Assembly (NCBI GenBank): GCA_963921195.1
Contig: OY992537.1
Span: forward strand, 19,059,125 to 19,123,124
Direction of reading: 5' to 3'
DNA length: 64,000 bases
Source: Pegoplata infirma
Taxonomy: Eukaryota > Arthropoda > Insecta > Diptera > Anthomyiidae
Shown: one piece after another, positions 33,180 to 45,117 of the stretch
How positions within the stretch are numbered: position 1 is the stretch's first letter
Layout of the letters: each line of letters starts with the position of its first letter
Program-made: the position numbers and the translations under genes
Notes under the pieces: model-generated
Database searches by the model: none
What the model was told of the DNA's origin: nothing
What the model saw: the letters and a program-made list of their open reading frames with translations, nothing else

Positions 33180-33899
33180 AAGAAAACTTGTTTGATCTTA
33201 AACATTTCATTTTCGGAAAATTTAAAGTTCAAAATCGAAAAATTTTTATTTCTTTAATTCCTTTACAAAAACTTCTTCCCTGGAAAAAATATTGATCATT
33301 AAAATTTTAACTTTTCTACGATTTTTTTTTCCTTTAAACTTTATAATTTTCTTACTTTTTTTTAGTTGCAAATTTTTGCAAACTCAACACGTTTCAAATT
33401 ATTAACATTATTATTCTTAAAGATTTCTTTTTTTTGCCATTTACAAAACTATCAAAAACATTTTCTTCCGTTATGAAAGATGGCAATTACTGTATACACG
33501 CTAACCTATATGAAAAAAAAAAAATATATGAATATAAAAAAATTCTAACAAAAAATATATATCGTTAAACTATATATCAATTTTAGCAAAAAGTTGCCAA
33601 CTAACGCCTTTTTTTTGTAGATTTTTTTTTTCTGCTAACAAACCAGACGAAATTATATGAGTAGAATACGTGGTATTTGGCAGAGCCAAAAGAATAGCAA
33701 AAAATATACGTTAACGAAAGGAAAATGCATGTTATCACATATTTGATGGGGAAAAACTAAAAAAAAAAGAAAACTTAAAGGAAAATGAATGTTATCAAAT
33801 GTTGGCATTTGCATACATATGCTTTTTAACAAGGATAATGATGAGGAATTTAAAATTTTTTTTGGAGTTTGAAATTTATTAAATATTTAATTTTTTTTT
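33180..33899. other. Gene-free AT-rich spacer
   Basis: Poly-A/T runs and short 'aaaggaaaatg(c/a)atgttatca' duplicates (near 33718 and 33778) are the only structure seen. Confidence 0.4.
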
Positions 33900-36660
33900 A
33901 TATTCTGAGCAGGGTTATTCTAGCTCTAGGTAATTTTTCTTTACTAATATACCATGATATTCTTATTATGATACTAGCTGGCCCGGTCCGCGTTGCTGGC
34001 CCAAATGTAAGATCAGTGTTATATTTTGACTCGCTTCAAATACACAGGCCTGCAAAAATGTAATGAATTTCTTCACGCAGACAAATTTGTGGGCGTGGTT
34101 TTAAAGACCCGATTAGGCAGATAATCATTTTGCAAATTATATTTTAGGAACTAAAAAAAAATTATCATGTCTTCGACTTTGCGAACTGTACAAATTTAAA
34201 ACTTCTTAGTGTCATTACGAACAACAGAAAAATAAATTAAGCAAATCCTTCGTTGTTATCGTGAGCAATTGTCTTGAGTTCAAACAAACCTTTATAGTTT
34301 TCCCGAATTTTCCATTTTTTCGGGACACTTTCTCATTTATAATTCCTTAAAAACTTAATAAGAACTACTACTATAATTAACATAAAAAAATCGGTCCGGT
34401 ATATTAGTCGACCTATTTAGACAAAAGTGGGTGTAATAATTTGTATGGTAAGTTAAACTTGTACATGTGTTAACAATACCCAAGGTTATCTTTTAAGAAA
34501 TATTTTTTTTAATAGATCGAATTAGAATAAAAATTTATTTTATATATATTGAAAAAAAGTGGGCTAGGACAATTTTTCTTTCCGAACAATTATATGGACT
34601 ATTACGAACATTTAAAACCAAAAAATTAGCCACATCGATCCAGTCGTTCTCAAGAGTTTGCAAATTTTAATGATACTGAGAAATGTGCGCTTTGAAGTGG
34701 GGGAGGACAATAATTATTTCCGTAACATCCTTATCTGAAAAATAATGATCATTAAAGACAAAATTTACCAAATCAGGCCAGTTGTTCTTTGATTTAAGAT
34801 GTATTGAAAAAAGTGGACAATTTTTCTTACCGTAAAAACCTTAGTTGTACTGTCACGAACATCAAAAAATACTACTAATGGCCAAATGGCCCTGCCGTTC
34901 TTCTATTTTAGATATATCGAAATAAAATTGGGCGTAAAAAATTTTTATTTCTGTTTAGACCTAAGTTGGACTTTGACGAACATTTAAAAAAAAAAGTTTA
35001 GTCATGTTGATCCAGCCGTTCTCCAATTTTATATACATCGAAAAAAAGAGGCGAAAAAGTGGATGTGATTAATTTGTTTTCCGAGAAATCCTTAGACGAA
35101 CATAAAAAAAATACGAACATTTACAAAAAAATATTATTCAAATCGGTCAGTTCTCAAGTGATGCGATTACCAACGAACTACATTTAAGTTTTATTTATAT
35201 TTTATTATTCTATATTTTTTCTATGGAGCAAATTTTATATACATCGAAGAAAAGAGTTGGTGGACAACTTTTCTCACCGTAAAAATCTTATTTGAATTTA
35301 ACCTACTCGGTCCATCCATTTAAAAGTAAGAAATCAAAGGATTGGAAAATTGTTCTTTCCGAAAAACATTAGTTGGGCTATGACGAACATTATTAACAAA
35401 ATTAGACAAATTGATCCAGCCATTTCATGATTTAAAATTTATGTATCAAGAAGAATGAAGGTAAAAGTAGGCGTGGAAAATTTTTCTGTACTTAAAAATC
35501 TGTTGCGGACTATAACCAAATCGGTCTAGCCGTTATAGATCTTTCAGTACATAGAAAAAAGTGGGCATGGGAAATTTTACTATCCTTAGTTGAATTATAT
35601 AGAACATTTTCAACAAAAAAGAAAGTGACCACGCCAAAGTAGGCGTGGTCACTTTCTTTTTTCGTAAAAACCAAAATTGGAATATGGGTAAAATTCATTA
35701 AAAAAAAAAAATTTAGTCAAATCGGTCCAGCCATTCTCAGATTTTAGATAAATTGAAAAATGAGGCTTTGAATTGGCCGTGGTCGATTTTTCTTTCAGTA
35801 AAAACTTTTATTGGGTTACTACGATCATTTAAATAAAAAATTACGCAAATCGGTGCAGCCGTTTTCCGATTTTAGATAAATCGAAAAAAGTGGGCGTAAA
35901 AGTGGGCGTGGCCAATTTTTCTTTACGTAAAAACCTAAGTTGGACTATGACGAACATTTAAAAAAAAAATTTGTTAAAATCGGTCCAGCCGTTCTCAACT
36001 GATGCTGTTACCAACGAACGACAATTGATTTTTATTTATATAGATTTTTTATCAATCTTAAATTTATTTATGTTTTTTTGTGCGACTTAGCCGAAATGTG
36101 TTTTGATGATTAGTAAAAAAACCCGATACTAAAAGTATCATAGGGAGTTTAATTTATAATCGCTATTGTCCAAAATCAAATTATTAATATGTATATAGGG
36201 ATGAGATTTCCATGCAAATGCATGTTTTTTGTTGATAGTCTAAAATCGATATCTTTGTGATTCAAGAAATTTTTTTAAACGGCATCTATTTGTTTTTGCA
36301 TATTTTGGTGAAAATACATATTTTTGTGTATTTTGACTTTAATGCATATTTTGTGCATATTCCTAACTTTTAAGTGCATATTTTGGCATAAATTAGCAAA
36401 AACACAAATTGAAATTTATTTTTTTCAATAACTTTTTTAATTTTTAAAAATGTATTTTGTAAATAATAAAAAAAAAAATTTCGTGTTAATTTTTTTTTTA
36501 TAGATTTTCTTAATAATTTGAGAAGGATTATTCTAGATTAAGGTCATTATTTCCTTTACTAATTAAAACTATGATATTCTCGTAGAATAATTTTCAAGAA
36601 AATTTTTTTTCTGTTTTAAATTTATTTATGTTGGTTATTTTTGCAAAAGACTTAGGGCCG
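33900..36660 (+). repeat. Family J repeats flanking the 34-36 kb element
   Basis: 'gggttattctagctctagg' (33905) and 'ggattattctagattaaggt' (36531) both match the J vocabulary at 14627-14770 ('ctatgatattctc', 'aataattttcaagaaaat'). The first J copy is broken at about 33970 by the next element and seems to resume near 36046. A second, separate J copy lies at 36525-36660. Confidence 0.45.
33974..36045 (+). mobile_element. 2.07-kb dispersed element of degenerate tandem units (CTAGCTGGCCCGG start)
   Basis: It starts 'ctagctggcccggtccgcgt' and ends 'gatttttatttatatagat'. The body repeats a unit of roughly 110-190 bp: 'aaatcggtccagccgttctc', 'gattttagataaatcgaaaa', 'gtgggcgtggccaatttttc', 'aaaaacctaagttggactat' and 'gacgaacattta'. 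I count about ten recognisable units. An end-like sequence ('gattaccaacgaactac' then T/A-rich) also occurs at 35165-35215, so two elements may be joined. No long coding frame is present. The superfamily is not identified. Confidence 0.5.
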
Positions 36661-37429
36661 ATTCACAGAAAATAGTCATAACTCAATCATAAGTCAATTT
36701 TTTTAATGTGGCTGTTGTAAACAATTACAATTTAATTGTTTAATTGTCGGCGAATATTTTATACACTCAAAAAAATAAACTGGTAAAACGCCTGGTAAAA
36801 TGCCTTGTAATCCCGTTCTACCAATACCCAGCAAAATTTTTTGGAATCGTTTCTTTGTGAATGTATTCTAGAATAGATTCCCCAGTAATCTAACTCCATT
36901 CCTCTACTGTTTCCACGGAATCGATAAAAAAACTTATAATTTTTCAAAAAAATGTCAAACTGAAAAATGAATTTATAAAAAAAACAATTTATTTGTTAAC
37001 TTTTTGTTGACAAATTTTTAGATTTTCGCAGCACTTATTGTGCTTTTTAATACATTTTGGATACATATGGTAGAATTAACGTAAGTACACATCTTAATTT
37101 GGTATAAGCGGTACTTATAATTGGATTTATTTATGCTTGCAGATTGTAAAAATATACATATTTGAAGCTGCAATTTAGGAGAATTGGTGCTGTCTGGTGG
37201 TTTTATTTAGGCGTATTTTCTATTGGTGCTGTCGGCTGATCTGGTGGTTATATTTAGGAGTATTTTCTATCCACTTTCTCCAAACCAGAAACGTGGGTTA
37301 TGAATATGTTCATTGTCAAAGTAAGATCAGGATTTTAGCATGTATGCACGAGTAGGTAGGTATCCATAGTTTAACATAATTATTGTTAGGTACAAAATGT
37401 TTTAAAGTCCGCGATTTTTTTCTTCAGAA

Positions 37430-38075
37430 AATGTCGAGAATTTTAAAATTCTATAGAATAAATGTGTCAAAATCAAAGCCTTTTTCTATAGGAAAAATGT
37501 CTCAGAATCTGAGACTTTTTCTATAGGAAAAATGTCTCAGAATCTGATACTTTTTCTATAGGAAAAATGTCTCAGAATCTGACTTTTTCTATAGGAAAAA
37601 TGTCTCAGAAACTGAGACTTTTTCTATAGGAAAAATGTCTCAGAATCTGAGACTTTTTCCATAAAAAAAATGTCTCAGAATCTGAGACTTTTTCTATAGA
37701 AAAATCTCAGAATCTGAGACTCGTTCTATAGAAAAAATGTCTCAAAATCTGAGACTTTTTCTATAGAAAAAATGTCTCCGAATCTGATACTTTCTCTATA
37801 GGAAAAATGTCTCAGAATTTAGGCTTTTTCTATAGGAAAAATTTATCAGAATCTGAAACCTTTTCTATAGGAAACATTTCTCAGAATCTGAGACTTTTTC
37901 TATAAGAAAAATTTCTCAGAATCTGAGACTTCTCTATAGGAAAAATTTCTCAGAATCTGAGACTTTTTCTATAGAAAAATATTTCACAATCTGACAAATT
38001 TTTACAACAAATATATTTTCCCATAACAACAATTCTAAGATTCTGAGACATTTTTCCTAAAGAAAAAGTATGGTG
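37430..38075 (-). repeat. 35-bp minisatellite, inverted array
   Basis: About 17 units of CTCAGAATCTGAGACTTTTT plus CTATAGGAAAAATGT are present, the reverse complement of the 22340-23340 unit, with 'tatagg' where that array has 'tatatg'. Units are more uniform here than at 16720-18725. A 28-bp duplication ('tctcggattcatatatatat' onward) follows at about 38100-38160. Confidence 0.8.
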
Positions 38076-38294
38076 CTGAGCCAGATTTTCTTTTGAAAGT
38101 CTCGGATTCATATATATATTCTGTTATCTTCTCGGATTCATATATATATTCTGTTATCTTCCATAATTTTAATTAGTTTTATTGGTGAAGTTCTCTCCTT
38201 TTTTATTGGTTGTTTAAATCCTTAATACATAAGTCTAAAGATTTTCTTTTAATAAGATTATTGTGCTAAGTAAAATTATTGTTAGTTTATATGT

Positions 38295-40580
38295 ATGTAC
38301 TTTAGACCACCCAAAAAATGTATGGGATTTGCAAAAGTATTTTTTTGTTCGCTCCACCGGCAGTTTCTGATAGATTGGCCATAAAAAATAATATCTGTGC
38401 AAGAACTGGATCTCTCGGTTGCATACAGGCCAGTCGATTTGAACTTTTGACCCCAAAAGTGACCTAAAAGCACTACAAAGCTTTTAAGTGCCATAACTCT
38501 TAAAATATGCGTTTTTCCAAAAAATACTATATAAGTTTTATTTTGCAGAATAAGAAAGCAAACATTTCCTTCATACAAATTTTTGGCCTAAGTCTAAGAC
38601 ATCGTGGTGTTTTTGGCGGTTAAAATAAAAATTTATGTGAAGACTTCATTTAAAACGACCCTCGTTAAAATTTGGATGGAGACTCAAATAGTCGGTATCC
38701 ATTATTTTGTAGAGTAAGATATGTAGTTTTCATAAACCAATTACATTTGGAATTTATATGGGTAATTTCATTACAGAAGAGGCCAAAGCTGACTTTGAAG
38801 GTCAGAATTTTCAAATGCTGTATACAAATTTGTGAAATTACTTTATTTTAAACGACCCTCGTTAAAATTTTAGTGGATACAATCGGTTTCCATGATTTTG
38901 AAGAGTTAGATGTGTACTTTTTGGAAAATATTTGGGGAATTCCAGGCCAAATCACTCACTTTTAGACCCGACCCCCTTCGATTAATTTTTTTGGATATAT
39001 TTTAGTACGTATTAAATGCAACTTTCACTCAAATTTTTAGACTTTTATACCAAGTTGGTGTTGAGTAATCAATTTTTTAAAATGGCCTTTTTTTTCAAAA
39101 AAAAAAAATAATAAAATAATAAAATAAAAAATTGAAATTTTCCATTAATTTTGACCAGTAAAAAATATAGATATCTTACAATAAGTTGGACGACGTTTTG
39201 TTGGTATTTAAATGTAGTTTTAGAAAAAAAATATTTAAAAATTATTCGAATTAATTATCACTTATTTTTTAACGTATAAAATTAAAATCGAATTTTTGAA
39301 AAAGTCCGAACCCTTCGATTTTTTTTTTTTAAATCTAAAAATTCTACTCTAAATTACACAATTTTTAATCCATAATTCGAGATGTGAGCACAATTAGTTC
39401 TATTTTTTAAAATTTTGAAAATTGCAGTTTTTTTTTTAGACTGGTGTATTTTATATGGTGCTCCAAAATAATTAAATTGGAAGACATTAACCATAACTTA
39501 CCCTAGATACATTCATTTGTTGGTAAAAATATGTCTCATAAAAATTTAGGTTTTTTGGACATGGGTAAGGCGTCCCGCATCGGCCTTGAATTTTAAAAAA
39601 CGGATTACAAGGAAAAATATGATTTTTTTCTGTTTTCTCATTTTTTTGTATTTTAAGTTAAATTTGAATTCAGGTGGTTAAAGAATTTTGATTTGGAGTA
39701 AAATGCCTCTCTAATAAGGTACTAAAAACTAAAATCGGTTGAAAATCAGCCAAGTTATTAAAACTTCCCCAGGCATCTAACGTGTGGTAGACCACTTGAA
39801 TACAATCCGAATCATGAAATTCATTGAAATTTTCTACTGTAATAACATTTTTTTATTCTTCAAGTTCAAAAGTAATAAGATGCCAAGTATTTTTTTTATA
39901 TAGTATTTTGCTAACATGTTTTCAATTAATGCTAAAAATGCCTGTACTTTTCAACACTTGTTTGAAATCTGCATTTTTAACTCTTCGAAATCATGGAAAC
40001 CGATTGTAATCCATTAAAATTTTAACGAGGGTCGTTTAAAATAAAGTAATTTTACAAATTTGTATACAGCATTTGGATAATCAAAACTTCAAAGTCAGCT
40101 TTGGGCTCTTCTGTAATGAAATTACCCATATAAATTCCAAATGTAATTGGTTTATGAAAACTACATATCTTACTCTACAAAATAATGGATACCGACTATT
40201 TGAGTCTCCGTCCAAATTTTAACGAGGGTCGTTTTAAATGAAGTCTTCACATAAATTTTTATTTTAACCGCCAAAAACACCACGATGTCTTAGACTTAGG
40301 CCAAAAATTTGTATGAAGGAAATATTTGCTTTCTTATTCTGCAAAATAAAACTCATATAGTATTTTTTGGAAAAACGCATATTTTAAGAGTTATGGCACT
40401 TAAAAGCTTTGTAGTGCTTTTAGGTCACTTTTGGGGTCAAAAGTTCAAATCGACTGGCCTGTATGCAACCGAGAGATCCAGTTCTTGCACAGATATTATT
40501 TTTTATGGCCAATCTATCAGAAACTGCCGGTGGAGCGAACAAAAAAATACTTTTGCAAATTTGGGTGGTCTAATGTACTT
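38295..40580. mobile_element. Large inverted repeat with paired mirror-image open frames
   Basis: The left arm is 38295-38920 and the right arm about 39970-40580, with an unpaired spacer of about 1.05 kb. The arms begin 'gtactttagaccaccca' and end with its complement. Each arm contains a tandem duplication of about 200 bp marked by 'aaacgaccctcgttaaaatt' (38653 and 38856 left; mirrored on the right). The frames at 38282-38578 (minus) and 40309-40590 (plus) encode nearly the same 80-residue stretch starting MYEGN. Their identity is explained by arm identity and continues into clearly non-coding sequence, so I do not call them genes. Confidence 0.7.
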
Positions 40581-41312
40581 GTCTATTTAGTTTTACAATT
40601 TTTGTAAAAATAAAAAATAAAAAAAATAAAAAAATTAAAAAATAATTTCATTAATTATTCAGAACTAGTTCCGTAATTCATTACATGGAACAGATATGTA
40701 ACCGTTAAAAAATCGCGGAATCCCTTCTTGTACCACTATATGCAACATATTCTAGAATAGATTCCGTAGAACAGATAAGTGTTCTAGTTTGAAGGAAAAG
40801 GATGTATTGCTTTCGTGACAATCTCAAACAAAAATCATCGATGATGCAATGCATAGTAGAATCGATTGCAGGGTAGTATAGTTGATTCCACAACCGATTC
40901 TTTGGAATCGAACATTTTGCTGGGTATTTAACAATTTTCCTTGTTTTTTAACAAAAAATCTTGTACTTTGCTCAAACGAGAACTACAGTTTTATTGGTAA
41001 TTTTACAAGTTTATTTTCGTAATTGTATTCTACCATTTTAAAAGGTTATTTTACAAAAAAAACTGTAATTTTACAACAAAGTTTTTATTACGAAGATTCT
41101 AGTTGATTAACAAAAAAACAGTTATTTTACAAAAATTATGTTATACGAGGATTTATGTTGTTTAACAAAAAAACTTTTTTTTTTTTATTTCTTTTTATTG
41201 AAAAATATTTAAAAAAAAAGTTGACAAAATTTTGAAAAATTTAGTACGAAGATTAATTTAAGGAGGAGTAGTTAATTTACAAAAAAAAAAACATTTTTTT
41301 TACAAATAATTA

Positions 41313-42595
41313 CACTGTGCTACAGTGTAAAAATACTTCTGATGTGACATAGTATATGTTGTTGGTCTTGTCGAGTAGATCACAAAAATGCCCATTAAAC
41401 TTGCCAGACACCCTCAAATTTTAGAGTTATTGTCAAAAAACGTTTTTTTGTGACTTTTCTCACAAAAACTTGTGTAATTCAGAAAATTTTCAACCGATTT
41501 TAAATTATTTAACTGTTTTTGATAGAAGAAGGATGGGGCTTTCCATATGAGTGAATTGGTCTATACATATAAGAAAGATATTTATTTATTTTTTCAAAAA
41601 AATCTAATTTTTTGGTTATTTTTTGAAAATTTTTCGAGTTTATCAACTTTTTTCTGCTATAGTTCGTTTAACAACCTTTATATTTATAAACGTATTTTTA
41701 AAGAAAATTTAATTCTGAATTCGGTAAGCTTTATTCTGAAGAAATCGGATAATAATTGGCAGAGTTGTGATAATTTTTCTAAAAAAGAAAATTAAGATTT
41801 TGCAGGAAATCGCCGTTCAGATATCCCAGACAAAAAAAAATTTATCATAAGAAATCATGTACAATATTTTAAAAGGTTTTTGGCGCGCTGAATCCGAATC
41901 TGGCCTTTAAATTGCTCTATCTCGTCAGGTTTTTGAGATATTTAACTTAAATTGATATAACAAAAACTTAATAAAATAGCGCGATTTCAAGGTCAAATTC
42001 GAATTCAGGAGGCCAAAAACCTTTAAAATAATGATACGCGACCTCTTAGTATGTTCGTTTTTTTTTGCCTGGGTTATCCGAAAGGCAATTTCAAGCAAAA
42101 TCTTAATTTTCTTTTTTAGAAAAATTATCACAACTCTGTCAATTGTTATCCGAATTTTTCGGCATAAAGCTCATTGTATTCAAAATTAAATTTTCTTTAA
42201 GAATGCGTTTATAAATATAAATGTTGTTGAACGAACTATAGCAGAAAAAAATCGATAAACTCAAAAAATTTTCAAAAAATAACAAAAAAATTAGATATTG
42301 TTGAAAAAATCAATACATATCTTTTTGTTATGTATAGACCAATTCACACACATGAAAAGCCCTATTCTTCTTCTATCCAAAACAGTTGAAAAATTGAAAA
42401 TCGGTTGAAAAATGTTTAAGTTACACGTGGTTTAATGAGAAAAGTCCCAAAAAATCGTTTTTTGACAATAACTTAAAAATTTGAGGGTTTCTGGCAAGCT
42501 TGATGGGCATTTTTGAGATCTTTTCGACGAGACCTACAACCTTAACTACCTCATTTTAAAAGTATTTTTGATTTTGTGTTTTTTGTAGCACAGTG
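41313..42595. mobile_element. 1.28-kb foldback with CACTGTGCTACA ends and TTA duplication
   Basis: TTA|CACTGTGCTACAGTG opens the element and TTTTGTAGCACAGTG|TTA closes it (TTA at 41310-41312 and 42596-42598). Arms of about 600 bp share 'gcccattaaacttgccagac', 'tttaaagaaaatttaattct', 'ggcgcgctgaatccgaat' and others, centred near 41950 with a short loop. CACTG ends plus a 3-bp duplication repeat the pattern of 12658-13846. The frames at 41547-41795 and 41925-42131 are arm artefacts. Confidence 0.7.
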
Positions 42596-42819
42596 TTATT
42601 TTATTACGAGGATTTATGTTGTTAACAAAATTTTTTTTTTGTAAATTTACCATTTTGGTTTGTAAATTTACCATTTTTTTAAACATATTTACCATTTTTT
42701 CTTGTAAGTTTACCATTTTTTTTGTATTTTTCCGGTTTTAAAACAATATTTTTACCAATAAAATTGGTTATTTATATATATTATATATATTATGTTTGGT
42801 ATTTGGTATATTTGGTGGG

Positions 42820-43160
42820 AGATGTTATGGGGCACCTTCCCCTTGCGATTTTGATCTTCTTGAATTTGCTCAGATAAAGTTCAAAAAACCCTGCAAAAAA
42901 CGTGGTTTTTCTTAGGTTGGATTAGTTCTCCAAGGGGAACTTTTTTCCCCTTGGTCTGATTTTGCCCATTTCCGACCTTAACCTGCCTAGGAATATAGGA
43001 CATATTCGCGCCAAACTTCGAAAGTCTAGCTCTTTTATTCTGGTCTGTATCGTGTCCTCTACAGACGGACATCGCTAGAATGTCTTAGAATCAATCACTG
43101 ATCAATAAAATATATACTTTACAGGTTCCCAGACCGATATTTCAAAACACATACTGTGGT
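42820..43160 (-). mobile_element. HINE/mini-me-like 5' fragment, minus strand, second copy
   Basis: It matches 6440-6800 in order: 'ggggcaccttccccttgcga', 'ttttttccccttggtctgat', 'aagtctagctcttttattct', 'cagacggacatcgctagaat', 'actgatcaataaaatatata' and 'cagaccgatatttc'. On the minus strand these give the mini-me 5' core with only two GTCY units. The 5' palindrome is missing. Confidence 0.55.
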
Positions 43161-43340
43161 TGGATGGTATAAAAATAAAAACAAAATACAGGGGCGTTTT
43201 TTTGGGAAGGTCTTTGGGGGGGTTGTGGGAAACACTCCTCCCTCTTGCGAAAATGTTGACTTATTCATTTATTATGCTTTGTGGACTAAGGTTTTATCAA
43301 AAAAAAAAATTTTTATAAATTTTTATTTTCTCAAGTTTTT

Positions 43341-44608
43341 GTTATACCCTCCACTCTAGTGATAGAGTTTGTCATTCCGTTTGTAACACCTCGAAGTTTT
43401 AGTCTAGGACCCCATAAAGTATATACAGTCGAACTCGGTTATAACGAACTTGGTTATAACGAATTCTCGGTTATAACGAACTAATTCTAAAGTCCCGATA
43501 TTTTGGCAACAATTTTCACACAAAATACTTCTTTTATAACGAACTCGGTTATAACGAATCCTCGGTTAAAACGAACTACTTATTATGGTCCCACGAACAC
43601 ATTTTCATGTATATTTACCTTTTTATAACGAACTAACATAAATATTTTGCAATTATGTTTATCAAACTCACAAAATGATCAACATTTTTGGTTAATATTA
43701 TAATTCTGATAAAAATTTATTAATATTTTTAATTTTTTCTGCTCAATAAGTAGTTTACTTTCAAAAAAAGGCAAATAAAACAAAATTGGAACTTTTTTTT
43801 TTTAAATAAAACTGGGTTGATATAAAATATACCCCGCTCATAACGAACTTCGCTTGTAACGAACTATTTTTACTGGTCCCTTGGAGTTCGTTATAACCTG
43901 GTTTGACTGTATATTCATGATCCTCGATCGATTTTAAGACGATCTATCGATGTCCGTCCGTCCGTCCGTCCGTCCGTCTGTCTGTTGAAAACACGATAAC
44001 TTCGGAAAGACCTTACGGAGGCTCCTGAAGTTTGGCATATATGTTGGACATTTAACTGGTCAGATTGGTATTGCTAACAGCGGTATCAGTGGTTCGAGGC
44101 AAAAGACTGAATTTCGGCAAGGGTTTTTCGTGAATTTACGAGATAATGAGGATGCTGATGCTGGGCATTTATATTTGTCGTTCTTCTAGCCTAGTTCGTA
44201 TTGAATTTCAGCCAATTCGGTCCAGTGGTTCAAAAGTTATTAACAAAACCGTGAATTTCAGATTATATTCACCTTAAATTCACGTGTTGAAAACCCGTTA
44301 AACCTGTTTTAAAAACATTGGTAAGTCACAAAAGTATTTTGCTACGCATTTTTGTCACTCAAAAATATTTTAAAACCAAAACAAAAAAAAGTAAACTCAA
44401 AAAAAATTTTACACTCAAAAAAAATTAGTAAATTATTTTTTTTTTTTTTTAAATTGCTAAAAAAAAGTTTTTTTACGCAAAAAAAAATATTTCTAATCAA
44501 AAATGTTATATTTTTCACGTTAGAAAATTTACTATCACTTAAAAAGGGCATTGTGGAGGGTATTCATAGATTCGGCCAAGTCGAATTTAACTTTCCTACT
44601 TGTTTTTT
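43341..44608 (+). mobile_element. HINE / mini-me element, subfamily B, copy B2 (nearly complete)
   Basis: The 5' end is ttataccctccactctagtg. Next comes 'gtttgtcattccgtttgtaa', then 'accccataaagtata' (split by a MITE), 'attttaagacgatctatcga', eight GTCY units (43952-43983), 'tgaaaacacgataacttcgg' and 'ggctcctgaagtttggcata'. The 3' end has 'attgtggagggtattcatag', the hairpin ATTCGGCCAAGTCGAAT (44570-44586) and CTTTCCTACTTGTTTT. This copy is the best local reference for reading B1, B3 and B4. Overlapping frames at 44342-44669 are A/T-run artefacts. Confidence 0.8.
43426..43909. mobile_element. pogo/Tigger-like MITE with TTATAACGAACT repeats, TA duplication
   Basis: TA|CAGTCGAACTCGGTTATAAC opens the element and GTTATAACCTGGTTTGACTG|TA closes it. 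TA occurs at 43424-43425 and 43910-43911, inside the HINE phrase 'aaagtatatatattcatg', so the empty site is known from the sister copies. Tandem CGGTTATAACGAACT units fill both ends (43437-43480, 43535-43580, 43838-43905). CAGT-type ends with TA duplication fit the pogo branch of Tc1/mariner. No transposase frame. Confidence 0.7.
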
Positions 44609-44658
44609 CATCATTTTTTTTTTTTTTAATTTTTTTTTCTACAAATTTTTTTTACAAA

Positions 44659-45030
44659 TTCATTTGTAGAATGCTTTTATAAAGTACAAAATCGGGTGCG
44701 GTTGTAAAGCTAAAAGTACTGGACCGATTTTAATGATTTTTTTTTTGATTTGTAGATTATTTAATTCTGTAGTACCTACAGTAGCCATTTTTTGAAATTT
44801 TTACCTAATATTGTTTTTTTTTTTAAAGAAAAAATTTTTTTTTTTATTTTTTATGTTTATATTGGCATAATTTCAACAAAACGAAATATTTTTCAAAAAA
44901 TGGCCACGGTAAGTACATAAGAGTTTAATAATTTCCAAAAATTAAAAAAAAAATCATCAAAATCGGATCAGTAGTTATTGCTGTACAACTGCAGATTTTG
45001 TCTTTAAATAAAAGAATTCTGCAATTGAAT
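44659..45030. mobile_element. 370-bp foldback
   Basis: 'attcatttgtagaatgcttt' and 'tactggaccgattttaatga' on the left are mirrored by 'tcatcaaaatcggatcagta' and 'aagaattctgcaattgaat' on the right. The arms are about 95 bp of good pairing, with weaker pairing to the centre near 44845 ('agtagccattttttgaa' / 'ttcaaaaaatggccacg'). Confidence 0.65.
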
Positions 45031-45117
45031 GGCAACCCTAGAAATTCTTGTTGACCAAATTTTATGTTATAAATTTTTAAAACTATTACAGTAATTCATC
45101 TACAAATAAAGAAAAAA

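Larger units (their letters stand above)
36827..40924. mobile_element. 4.1-kb TA-flanked element with CCCAGCAAAATTTTTTGGAA ends
   Basis: TA|CCCAGCAAAATTTTTTGGAA opens the element and CTTTGGAATCGAACATTTTGCTGGG, quoted in parts (ctttggaatcg, acattttgctggg), closes it before TA. 'tattctagaatagattcc' occurs near both ends (36862 and 40749). TA occurs at 36825-36826 and 40925-40926. The interior holds the inverted 35-bp minisatellite and the 38295-40580 inverted repeat rather than a transposase. The CCCAGCAAAA start is shared with 14937-15397. Confidence 0.6.
36764..42770 (+). mobile_element. Family H element, heavily split (composite nest)
   Basis: TA|CACTCAAAAAAATAAACTGG at 36762-36783 is an H-type left end. 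After the 36827-40924 insertion the sequence resumes with 'tttaacaattttccttgt' and 'ttggtaattttacaagttta'. After 41313-42595 it resumes with 'taccattttggtttgtaaat'. Its right end is not clear, because the expected GTGTG/GAGTG-TA is not seen before about 42770. Confidence 0.4.
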
